In this document: positions 1 to 4,668 of the stretch, in pieces
Layout: every line of letters starts with the position of its first letter
How positions within the stretch are numbered: the stretch's first letter is position 1
Assembly: GCA_905199135.1 (NCBI GenBank)
Contig: CAJKFC010000082.1
Coordinates: 1 to 8,016, forward strand
Reading direction: 5' to 3'
Source of the DNA: an uncultured Eubacteriales bacterium
GTDB lineage: Bacteria > Bacillota > Clostridia > Oscillospirales > Butyricicoccaceae
Length of the DNA stretch: 8,016 nucleotides
Notes under the pieces: generated by a model
The model's database searches: none
What the model was told of the DNA's origin: nothing
Seen by the model: the letters and a program-made list of their open reading frames with translations, nothing else
Translations under genes and position numbers: made by a program

Positions 1-24
1 GTCTTATGCCCTAAGGGGGCAGTG

Positions 25-52
25 CATACTACCGGCACGGCCGGTAGTTATG
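25..52. other. Inverted repeat (hairpin) downstream of aspS
   Basis: A perfect 9-bp inverted repeat, ACTACCGGC (28-36) and GCCGGTAGT (40-48), has a 3-nt loop and extends three more pairs (CAT/ATG) across one bulged T. It begins a few bases past the aspS stop codon. A second small hairpin, TGCCC (7-11) with GGGCA (17-21), follows. Neither strand has a T-run after the stem, so it is not a standard intrinsic terminator. It may stabilise the 3' end of the aspS transcript or be a weak terminator; the role is unknown. Confidence 0.5.
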
Positions 53-54
53 AT

Positions 55-1374
55 TTAAGGCGCAAGTCTTTCGGTGTCGCGGGGAAAAAGAGTTGCATTA
101 CGGATATTTGAAAAGTCCAAAACGCTTGCGGTCAGTCTTTCAAGACCGAGACCCAATCCGCCGTGAGGGGGCAGACCGTACTTGTGAGCCATTAGGTAAT
201 GGGAAAAATCGTCGGGATTGAGACCTTTTGAAATCATTTTGGCAATCTGTTCATTGAATCTGTGTATTCGCTGTCCGCCCGTAGTTATTTCAATTCCGCG
301 GAAGAGTAGGTCAAAGCTTTCGGTGACCTCGGGATTTTCGGGGGTATCCATGGCGTAAAACGGCCTTTTCGCCGACGGATAGTGGGTGACAAATACGAAA
401 TCAGAGCCGTATACCTCCTTGAAATATTGGCAGAGAAGCTTTTCCTCCATGGGCTCCAAATCATTTTTGTCGGCATAGGGACGATTGTATTTTTCGGATA
501 CGAGCTTTTTGGCGTCAAAGAAAGCTATATGGGGAATTTCTTTGATTTCTGGCAGAGAAGTTTCAAAAAAGCTAAGTTCATTTTGGCAGTTTTCTTTAAG
601 ATACTGAAAGACAAACTTGAGCATGGCGGTCTCAAAAGTCATTATGTCAAAGAAACTGTCGATAAATCCCATTTCCAGGTCGACGCTGGTGTATTCGTTT
701 ATATGTCTCGAGGTCGAGTGCTTTTCGGCGCGGAAAACAGGAGCTATTTCATACACTCTGCCGAAAACAGCCGTCATCTGCTGCTTGTAAAATTGAGGAC
801 TTTGAGCGAGAAAAGCCTTTTTGCCGAAGTAGTCGAGGGAGAATATGTTGGCTCCGCCTTCTGCGCCCTGAGACACCAGTTTTGGGGAGTGGATTTCGGT
901 AAAATCACGGCTGTCCAAAAACTGCCTTATGGCTTTGGTGATGCCGTGCTGTATTTTGAATATCGCAGTCTCACCGGCGTGGCGCAGGGTGAGAGGACGG
1001 AAATCAAGAAGAGTGTCTAGAGAAACAGGGATTTCCTTGCCGGATATTACGACGGGAAAATCCTCATAAGGTAAAGACAACACCTTTGCGGAGTGAAGTA
1101 TAAAGTCAAAGCCGAGCCTGCTTCGTTCTTCTGGTTTTACAAAGCCTTTGAATATGACAAAGGCGCCCTCGGGAGTATCTGACAGCTTGAAATCGGCTGT
1201 ATTTTCTTCATATACACATTGGACAAGACCTTTGACGGTCTTTAAAATAACAAATGAAAAGCCTTTTAGCCTTCTTATTTTATACACCATGCCTTTGAGC
1301 GATGTAAAAGTGCCGATGAGAGAGGAAAGCTCTGGCTCAAAGGGGGCGTTTGGTTTTACTGTATTTATATTCAT
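55..1374 (-). CDS. aspS: Aspartyl-tRNA synthetase, archaeal/eukaryal-type (AspS2; possibly Asp-tRNA(Asn)-forming)
   Basis: Class IIb aminoacyl-tRNA synthetase of 439 residues that charges tRNA with aspartate in the cytosol. An N-terminal OB-fold anticodon-binding domain (about residues 18-95) is followed by the catalytic core: QSPQ at 191-194, motif 2 with FRAE at 214-217 and SRHINE at 222-227, and motif 3 GLGLGLERL at 406-414 with its conserved Arg413. The length and lack of the roughly 100-residue GAD insertion of bacterial AspRS place it in the archaeal type. Some bacteria use this type as a second, non-discriminating enzyme that makes Asp-tRNA(Asn) for amidation by GatCAB; sequence alone does not decide this here. 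The start is ATG 1374-1372, five bases after AGGAGG. The gene has its own promoter and an elaborate leader (1375-1669) with Asp-codon short ORFs, a terminator and a hairpin over the ribosome-binding site. AsnRS is excluded by the AEGGANIF/FLAQSPQ signature of AspRS. Confidence 0.95.
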   Translation of the reverse strand: MNINTVKPNAPFEPELSSLIGTFTSLKGMVYKIRRLKGFSFVILKTVKGLVQCVYEENTADFKLSDTPEGAFVIFKGFVKPEERSRLGFDFILHSAKVLSLPYEDFPVVISGKEIPVSLDTLLDFRPLTLRHAGETAIFKIQHGITKAIRQFLDSRDFTEIHSPKLVSQGAEGGANIFSLDYFGKKAFLAQSPQFYKQQMTAVFGRVYEIAPVFRAEKHSTSRHINEYTSVDLEMGFIDSFFDIMTFETAMLKFVFQYLKENCQNELSFFETSLPEIKEIPHIAFFDAKKLVSEKYNRPYADKNDLEPMEEKLLCQYFKEVYGSDFVFVTHYPSAKRPFYAMDTPENPEVTESFDLLFRGIEITTGGQRIHRFNEQIAKMISKGLNPDDFSHYLMAHKYGLPPHGGLGLGLERLTASVLDFSNIRNATLFPRDTERLAP

Positions 1375-1453
1375 GATATCCTCCTGAAATTTTTATAATG
1401 ATATCGTCAGAGAGAATATCGCTGTCGACCCGGATATGATCTGCACATCCCAT
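1337..1453 (-). CDS. Second Asp-rich short ORF overlapping the aspS start (putative translational-attenuator peptide)
   Basis: A 38-codon ORF reads MGCADHIRVDSDILSDD in its first 17 residues, five of them Asp (5, 10, 12, 16, 17). It lies just after the leader terminator. A Shine-Dalgarno match AAGGTGAT (1464-1457) sits three bases before its ATG and resembles the anti-16S consensus. The frame runs through the aspS ribosome-binding site and ends 38 nt inside aspS in the +1 frame, so it is unlikely to encode a stable protein. Codons 12-16 (GAT ATT CTC TCT GAC) are almost exactly the 5' arm of the hairpin that buries the aspS Shine-Dalgarno. The frame also stays open upstream to an ATG at 1561, but that start lies in the attenuator stems and has no Shine-Dalgarno, so ATG 1453 is preferred. 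No homology is recognised. The Asp enrichment, Shine-Dalgarno and position are observed; a sensing role is inferred. Confidence 0.55.
   Translation of the reverse strand: MGCADHIRVDSDILSDDIIIKISGGYHEYKYSKTKRPL
1375..1420 (-). promoter_or_regulatory. Hairpin sequestering the aspS Shine-Dalgarno
   Basis: In the minus-strand RNA, GAUAUUCUCUCUGA (1420-1407) pairs with UCAGGAGGAUAUC (1387-1375). This gives 13 base pairs with two G-U wobbles and one bulged C (1410), closed by a 19-nt loop. The 3' arm contains the whole aspS Shine-Dalgarno AGGAGG (1385-1380) and ends directly before the ATG. The aspS ribosome-binding site should therefore be masked unless something opens the stem. The 5' arm lies inside the Asp-rich ORF at 1337-1453. 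A ribosome with GAC 1426 or GAT 1420 in its A site, or paused at GAC 1408 / GAT 1405, would cover it. The loop also carries a second GAUAUC that could pair with the start-proximal GAUAUC as a weaker alternative. Confidence 0.65.
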
Positions 1454-1469
1454 ATTATCACCTTCTTCC

Positions 1470-1504
1470 AAAATAAAAAGAGCACAGACAAAGCCTGTGC
1501 TCTT
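1470..1504 (-). terminator. Intrinsic terminator of the aspS attenuator (D:E hairpin)
   Basis: In the minus-strand RNA, AAGAGCACAG (1504-1495) pairs with CUGUGCUCUU (1487-1478) over 10 bp with a 7-nt loop, followed by UUU-A-UUUU (1477-1470). It lies between the leader peptide and the second short ORF, about 95 nt before the aspS start, so it can stop transcription before the gene. Its 5' arm shares five bases (1499-1495) with the competing antiterminator pairing C:D. Confidence 0.85.
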
Positions 1505-1577
1505 GAAACCGATATAATACCGACATCTCACAGGCAACGCAAAATGCGCCCTCGCCTGCAAGATGCAAGCGGAGCGC
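1493..1577 (-). promoter_or_regulatory. Attenuator switch: alternative stems A:B, B:C and C:D
   Basis: Three competing stems can be drawn in the minus-strand RNA. A:B is GCGCUCCGCUUGC (1577-1565) with GCAGGCGAGGGCGC (1559-1546): 13 bp, one bulged A, 5-nt loop, starting at the G of the leader stop codon. B:C is GCAUCUUGCAGGC (1566-1554) with GCCUGUGAGAUGU (1535-1523): 13 bp with a small inner CGCA/UGCG hairpin. C:D is GCCUGUG (1535-1529) with CACAGGC (1499-1493): 7 perfect pairs, taking half of the terminator's 5' arm. A:B plus C:D is the readthrough fold; B:C plus D:E (terminator) is the stop fold. This has the logic of the ribosome-controlled attenuators of amino-acid operons such as trp and his. 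No T-box consensus (AGGGUGGNACCGCG) is present. Confidence 0.75.
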
Positions 1578-1618
1578 TAAATATCGTCGTCCTTATTGAG
1601 ATAAGCGATATAAAGCAT
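1577..1618 (-). CDS. aspS leader peptide with three consecutive Asp codons
   Basis: A 13-residue ORF, MLYIAYLNKDDDI, carries GAC GAC GAT at codons 10-12 and an Asn codon (AAT) at codon 8. Its Shine-Dalgarno GGAGG (1631-1627) is eight bases before the ATG, good spacing for strong translation, and lies only a few bases after the predicted transcription start. The stop codon TAG (1579-1577) shares its G with stem A. A ribosome at the stop would reach to about 1567 and cover A; one held at the first or second Asp codon, or at Asn, would leave most or all of A free. This is the standard arrangement of a sensing leader peptide. No function beyond translation sensing is expected. The ORF, ribosome site and codons are observed; the sensing role is inferred. 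Confidence 0.8.
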   Translation of the reverse strand: MLYIAYLNKDDDI

Positions 1619-1640
1619 AAACAATACCTCCGTTTTTTAC

Positions 1641-1669
1641 ATCGTATCACATCGGGATCAAAATGTCAA
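1641..1669 (-). promoter_or_regulatory. Sigma-A promoter of the aspS leader
   Basis: On the minus strand, a perfect -35 TTGACA (1669-1664) is followed by a 17-nt spacer and a -10 TACGAT (1646-1641, four of six consensus bases). Transcription should start near 1634, leaving about 16 nt before the leader-peptide ATG. The leader is therefore too short for a T-box upstream of the peptide. The -35 box begins one base after the T-run of the preceding terminator. Confidence 0.85.
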
Positions 1670-1670
1670 C

Positions 1671-1698
1671 AAAAAAAGCCGCATATGCGGCTTTTTTT
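1671..1698. terminator. Perfect palindromic intrinsic terminator
   Basis: A 28-bp perfect palindrome: seven A, GCCGCATATGCGGC (1678-1691), seven T. The stem is GC-rich with a 4-nt loop and a U-run on either strand, so it can work in both directions. It ends the minus-strand transporter/amidohydrolase transcript, whose last stop codon is ten bases upstream, and insulates the aspS promoter that starts right after it. Confidence 0.92.
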
Positions 1699-1707
1699 AA
1701 AATCAAA

Positions 1708-2925
1708 TTAGCCCTTGATGACGGCGCCGCCCTTCATTACAAAGGAGCAGTTTGTCATAATCTTGATGTCCTCAAAGGGGCTCTTGTCAAAGGCGATGAT
1801 ATCGGCATATTTGCCTTTTTCCAAAGTACCGATTTCCTTGTCGCGGCGGATAAGCTCGGAGTTTGTCTTGGTGGCTGCTGTCAAAGCGTCCTCAACCTTC
1901 ATGCCGAAATTCTGCAGAAGCTCAAACTCATAGCCCTGTTTGCCGTGGAAGTTGTTGGGAGTACCCGAGTCGGTACCGAAGGAGATCTTGACACCCTTGG
2001 CCATGCACTTTCTGAAGCCTGCCTCATGTGTCGAAAGAACTGTCTTTGCTTTTTCGATTGCCCAGGGCTGAACGCCGATGAGGTGACCTGTGGCGACGAT
2101 GCGCTCTGCGGCGATAATTGTGGGAGTGAGGTATGTACCGTGCTCAAGCATGAGCTCTATTGCCTCATCGTCCAAAATCATACCGTGCTCAACAGAGGTT
2201 ACGCCTGCGCGGACGGCGTCCTTGATGCCGTTTGTTCCGTGGGCATGGGTTGCCGTGTGAATGCCGTACATGTTGGCTATCTCAACTATTGCCTTCATCT
2301 CGGCAAGAGTGAGCTGCTGGGCGCCGACGGTTGTTCCGAAGGACATGACGCCGCCTGTTGCCATAAACTTTAAGAAGTCTGCGCCGTATTTGATGTTGTA
2401 GCGGGAAGCATAGTAGGCGGAATCGACGCCGTCTATGACATGATGCTTGCCCTTTGCCTCGATGAGCTCGGGGTTATAGTGGCTGTCGGAATGGCCGCCT
2501 GTCGAACCCATGGACTTGCCGCAGACTACAAGACGGGGACCTACGAATTCGCCTTTGTTGATGGAGTTGCGAACGGCTACGCTGTTGAAATCGCTGGAGC
2601 CGCAGTCACGGAGAGTTGTGAAACCTGCATACAGATCTGTCTGAGCGTTCTTGAGGGAATAGAGGGTGTTTTCACCTACGAGAGAGCGGACGCCCTTTGC
2701 CGTGCCGTCGCCCTCGCCGTTCATGCCGATGTGAACATGGGCGTCTATCATACCCGGCATGACAAACTTGTCAGAAAGATCTATGACATCAAATCCGGAA
2801 AGATCGGCGTTCTGAATGTCCAAAACCTCTTCGACTCTGTCATCGCAAATAATGATAAGGCGGTTTTCCTCTACCTTTTTTGTGTTGGGGTTGAAAAGCT
2901 TGCCGCATTTGATTGCAGTTTTCAT
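1708..2925 (-). CDS. Metal-dependent amidohydrolase (prolidase-like / imidazolonepropionase-related)
   Basis: A complete 405-residue amidohydrolase-superfamily enzyme. Metal-site residues are visible along the TIM barrel: HVH at 63-65 after the PGMIDAH signature, the probable carboxylated Lys186 in DFLKFMATGG, His227 in ATHAHG, His247 in SVEHG, and Asp319 in FGTDSG. These fit a binuclear Zn-type active site. The N- and C-terminal strands (about 1-56 and 365-405) form the usual composite beta domain. Its closest family resemblance is to cytosolic Xaa-Pro dipeptidase/aryldialkylphosphatase-like amidohydrolases, but the substrate cannot be read from sequence. No signal peptide is seen. The start is ATG 2925 with AAGGAG (2941-2936) ten bases upstream. 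It follows the CHR pair by 38 nt without an obvious terminator, so it is probably the last gene of that operon, ending at the palindromic terminator. Confidence 0.9.
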   Translation of the reverse strand: MKTAIKCGKLFNPNTKKVEENRLIIICDDRVEEVLDIQNADLSGFDVIDLSDKFVMPGMIDAHVHIGMNGEGDGTAKGVRSLVGENTLYSLKNAQTDLYAGFTTLRDCGSSDFNSVAVRNSINKGEFVGPRLVVCGKSMGSTGGHSDSHYNPELIEAKGKHHVIDGVDSAYYASRYNIKYGADFLKFMATGGVMSFGTTVGAQQLTLAEMKAIVEIANMYGIHTATHAHGTNGIKDAVRAGVTSVEHGMILDDEAIELMLEHGTYLTPTIIAAERIVATGHLIGVQPWAIEKAKTVLSTHEAGFRKCMAKGVKISFGTDSGTPNNFHGKQGYEFELLQNFGMKVEDALTAATKTNSELIRRDKEIGTLEKGKYADIIAFDKSPFEDIKIMTNCSFVMKGGAVIKG

Positions 2926-2963
2926 GTTGATGTCACTCCTTTTGTATTATTTAAAAAATTAAA

Positions 2964-3527
2964 TCAGAACTTTATGAATATTCCTATGAGAGCAGCTATT
3001 CCTATATAAAGAGCAGGGTGCTTTTTGAATTTCATTACGGCGAACAGCATTATAGCAAAAAACAGACATGCCTTCAAATTGAAAAAGTCGAGAATGTTTT
3101 TTGTCTGCTGGAAGGCCTCGGGGGCGAAAATGGATATCTGCATTACGGAGTAGCCTGCCGATGCGATAAGACCTGCGACAGCGGGGCGTATTCCGTAGAA
3201 TACAGCCTGAACATACTTGTTGTCCTTGAATTTCTCCAGGAAGTTTGCGATTATGATAATGATTATCATAGGAGCTATGACAAGAGATATTGTGGCGACG
3301 ATAGCACCCAAAATACCCGCGACCTTATATCCTGCATAAGTGGCGACATTGGCACCTATGGGGCCGGGGGTAGACTCGGAGATGGCGATCATGTTGATCA
3401 GCTCCTCCTGGGTATACCAGTTTGTCTTGGTAGATATTTCTCTGAGGAAGGGAAGGCATGCAAGACCGCCGCCCACAGTAAAAAGACCTGTCTTTAAAAA
3501 TTCGTAAAATAATCTCAAATAAACCAT
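2964..3527 (-). CDS. CHR-family (chromate-type) transporter, half-size subunit 2
   Basis: A 187-residue integral membrane protein of the chromate ion transporter family (PF02417 type). It is about half the length of the classical ChrA of roughly 400 residues. Family marks are KTGLFTVGGG (12-21), the TQEEL segment (39-43) and STPGPIGANVATYAGY (52-67), followed by several long hydrophobic stretches. The start ATG overlaps the stop of the preceding gene by one base (TAATG), and GGGAGG (3542-3537) lies nine bases before it inside that gene, so translation is coupled. Short CHR proteins usually work only as a pair, for example the two in Bacillus subtilis. Chromate or sulfate-like anion transport is the family assignment; the native substrate here is not known. 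Confidence 0.88.
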   Translation of the reverse strand: MVYLRLFYEFLKTGLFTVGGGLACLPFLREISTKTNWYTQEELINMIAISESTPGPIGANVATYAGYKVAGILGAIVATISLVIAPMIIIIIIANFLEKFKDNKYVQAVFYGIRPAVAGLIASAGYSVMQISIFAPEAFQQTKNILDFFNLKACLFFAIMLFAVMKFKKHPALYIGIAALIGIFIKF

Positions 3528-4078
3528 TATTTTTTACCTCCCACATTCTTGATGGTCTTCAAAACAAGGCCGCATACGGCAGAACCCACAACGATTATAA
3601 TGGGGGAAAGCGACGGCACAAAGGTGGTGAGAAAAGCTACAACTATGAAGATTACAAAGGTGGGTATATCTATAACACCGCCCTTGTAGAGTTTAATTAC
3701 CGATGAAACTATAAGTGCGCTGACGGCGATTCTGATAGCGGCAAAGGCGCTGGCCACCACGGGCAGATCCATAAAGCCTTCGATAAACATGGCGATAATG
3801 GTGATGATGATTATTGAGGGGGTGATGACGCCTAAAGCAGCGGCTATCGAGCCGGCTATGCCTTTGATCTTATGGCCGATAAATGTGGCTGTGTTGACGG
3901 CGATAATGCCGGGTGTGCACTGTCCGAGGGCGTAGAAGTCCATAAGCTCCTGCTCTGTGCACCAGCCGAATTTTTCAACACATTCCTTTTGGAGCATGGG
4001 CATCATGGAGTATCCTCCGCCGAAGGTGAGACCTCCTATGCGGAAAAAGGAAGAAAAAAGCTGTAAGTAAATATTCAT
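3527..4078 (-). CDS. CHR-family (chromate-type) transporter, half-size subunit 1
   Basis: A 183-residue integral membrane protein, paralogous to the downstream gene and probably its partner. The family signature is clear: FFRIGGLTFGGGYSMMPML (11-29), TEQELMDFYALGQCTPG (41-57) with IAVNTATFIG after it, then hydrophobic segments at roughly 74-99, 105-128, 137-150 and 155-173. It ends in a basic tail (KTIKNVGGKK). The start is ATG 4078, ten bases after GAGG (4092-4089). It is the first gene of the transporter/amidohydrolase group. Transcription could come from a TATAAT at 4146-4141 or from the promoter further upstream through the two small ORFs, as no terminator is seen between. Confidence 0.88.
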   Translation of the reverse strand: MNIYLQLFSSFFRIGGLTFGGGYSMMPMLQKECVEKFGWCTEQELMDFYALGQCTPGIIAVNTATFIGHKIKGIAGSIAAALGVITPSIIIITIIAMFIEGFMDLPVVASAFAAIRIAVSALIVSSVIKLYKGGVIDIPTFVIFIVVAFLTTFVPSLSPIIIVVGSAVCGLVLKTIKNVGGKK

Positions 4079-4128
4079 ATCAGTAAATCCTCATTTTCTT
4101 TTTTTATTTGGTTTGCGCGGGTCTCTGT

Positions 4129-4461
4129 CTATTCCCTAGGATTATATGGGGTTTCAAGAAAGACCGAACGCAAAGATGCAAGCGAGACGACGGTTCCAAA
4201 GCAAATATCTCTGCCGCACCATAGGGGAAAAGAACTGAAAGAGCGAATATAGTCCTCGCTGTCTCTTTCAGAGTTTTCATCATTTTGGGAAGAGCTGTTG
4301 AGCCTCGGCTGAAAAACTCTGTGGGAGACAAAAGGAGCCGATATAGAATTGCTTTCGGTAAAAATAAAACGCATCTGATATTTCACGGAGAAACACATTA
4401 TGATTAAAAGTGGGAGAACCAGTCCTGTGAAGGCGTTCTTTTTTATTCGGCAAGAAGTCAT
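4129..4461 (-). CDS. Hypothetical 110-residue protein with an N-terminal membrane segment
   Basis: I do not recognise this protein. After a basic start (MTSCRIKKN), residues about 10-27 are hydrophobic (FTGLVLPLLIIMCFSV), suggesting a signal anchor or signal peptide. The rest is Ser-rich and polar, with an acidic stretch near 61-70 (NDENSERDSED) and two Cys in WCGRDIC. The Shine-Dalgarno AAAGGG (4473-4468) is six bases before ATG 4461. That ATG overlaps the stop of a preceding 22-codon ORF as ATGA, implying coupled translation. A good sigma-A promoter lies upstream. The frame stays open to an ATG at 4590, but that start is inside the promoter. Because its sequence also forms strong inverted repeats, it could instead be an untranslated leader of the CHR operon; the promoter, Shine-Dalgarno and overlap favour a gene. 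Confidence 0.4.
   Translation of the reverse strand: MTSCRIKKNAFTGLVLPLLIIMCFSVKYQMRFIFTESNSISAPFVSHRVFQPRLNSSSQNDENSERDSEDYIRSFSSFPLWCGRDICFGTVVSLASLRSVFLETPYNPRE
4141..4146 (-). promoter_or_regulatory. Possible -10 element for the CHR operon
   Basis: A perfect TATAAT reads on the minus strand about 63 bases before the first transporter start. No convincing -35 box sits at the right distance (the hexamer 17 bases upstream is GTTCGG), so this is a weak or activator-dependent promoter at best. It lies over the 3' end of the 110-codon ORF. Confidence 0.3.
4235..4320. repeat. Adjacent inverted repeats inside the 110-codon ORF
   Basis: CTGAAAGAG (4235-4243) and CTCTTTCAG (4263-4271) form a perfect 9-bp inverted repeat with a 19-nt loop. 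AGAGTTTT (4270-4277) and AAAACTCT (4313-4320) form a perfect 8-bp repeat with a 35-nt spacer. The two share bases 4270-4271, so in RNA they would stack or compete slightly. No T-run follows either stem on the minus strand. They may be RNA structure in the message or chance. Confidence 0.4.
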
Positions 4462-4526
4462 AAAATACCCTTTTTGCAATATAGTATGTATTTTACGGAA
4501 ATATCGGTGCGTTCGAGCATTTCCAT
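4458..4526 (-). CDS. 22-residue upstream ORF coupled to the hypothetical protein
   Basis: This short ORF begins MEMLERTDISVKYIL and ends CKKGIL. It has a purine-rich Shine-Dalgarno, AAGGGGGAAG (4543-4534), about ten bases before the ATG and about 29 nt of predicted 5' UTR. Its TGA stop overlaps the next ATG as ATGA, so ribosomes could pass directly to the 110-codon ORF. It may be a small peptide or a translational leader; no codon run suggests amino-acid sensing. It is not recognised. Confidence 0.35.
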   Translation of the reverse strand: MEMLERTDISVKYILYCKKGIL

Positions 4527-4561
4527 ATAAAAACTTCCCCCTTATAGTTTCCTTGGATAAT

Positions 4562-4590
4562 ATTATACAATGATTTCTTCTTTTATTCAA
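4562..4590 (-). promoter_or_regulatory. Sigma-A promoter for the small-ORF pair
   Basis: On the minus strand, TTGAAT (4590-4585), a 17-nt spacer and a perfect TATAAT (4567-4562). The start should fall near 4555, ahead of the 22-codon ORF, and the transcript may continue into the CHR genes because no terminator is seen between them. Confidence 0.7.
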
Positions 4591-4600
4591 TAGAAAAATG

Positions 4601-4629
4601 GTGCAAAAGATTATAAAATATGATAAAAT
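4601..4629 (+). promoter_or_regulatory. Probable promoter of addB
   Basis: An extended -10 element, TGATAAAAT (4621-4629), has a weak -35 (GTGCAA, 4601-4606) at 17 nt. Transcription would start near 4636 and give a roughly 30-nt leader to addB. The upstream A/T-rich tract is shared with the divergent promoter at 4562-4590, whose -35 end is ten bases away. Confidence 0.45.
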
Positions 4630-4655
4630 ATCAAAATAGAGAATTACTTTATTTC

Positions 4656-4668
4656 GGAGGGCGTCTTG
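4656..4668 (+). promoter_or_regulatory. Shine-Dalgarno and TTG start of addB
   Basis: GGAGG (4656-4660) lies five bases before TTG 4666-4668. The following residues LEIIYGKSGSGKT match the usual N-terminus of AddB, so TTG is the real start although it is a less common start codon. Confidence 0.85.

Noticed and set aside
382..1020. A 212-codon plus-strand ORF
   Set aside because: It lies wholly antisense to aspS, whose protein is strongly recognisable. No promoter or Shine-Dalgarno is seen, so it is a codon-bias shadow.
55..1374. Asparaginyl-tRNA synthetase or lysyl-tRNA synthetase
   Set aside because: The same class IIb fold, but the AEGGANIF, FLAQSPQ and FRAEKHSTSRHINE signatures are those of archaeal-type AspRS.
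1337..1561. A 74-codon minus-strand ORF starting at 1561 as a full protein
   Set aside because: Its first part runs through the attenuator stems and terminator and has no Shine-Dalgarno. Only the part from ATG 1453 has a ribosome site and codon bias worth calling.
1375..1640. A T-box riboswitch as the control element of aspS
   Set aside because: The minus-strand leader has no AGGGUGGNACCGCG-like antiterminator bulge, and the promoter leaves only about 165 nt to the end of the terminator with a translated peptide at the very 5' end. The ribosome-sensing layout fits better.
1671..1698. The perfect palindrome as an attachment site or operator
   Set aside because: A GC stem flanked by A and T runs, placed ten bases after a stop codon, is fully explained as a bidirectional intrinsic terminator.
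1663..2373. A 236-codon plus-strand ORF, with others at 2440-3009 and 3018-3497
   Set aside because: They are antisense to the amidohydrolase and CHR genes, are Cys-rich, and match no family; they are shadows of conserved genes.
4104..4331. A 75-codon minus-strand ORF overlapping the 110-codon ORF in another frame
   Set aside because: It has no convincing Shine-Dalgarno and the competing frame has a promoter, ribosome site and coupled upstream ORF. Neither frame is certain, but this one has less support.
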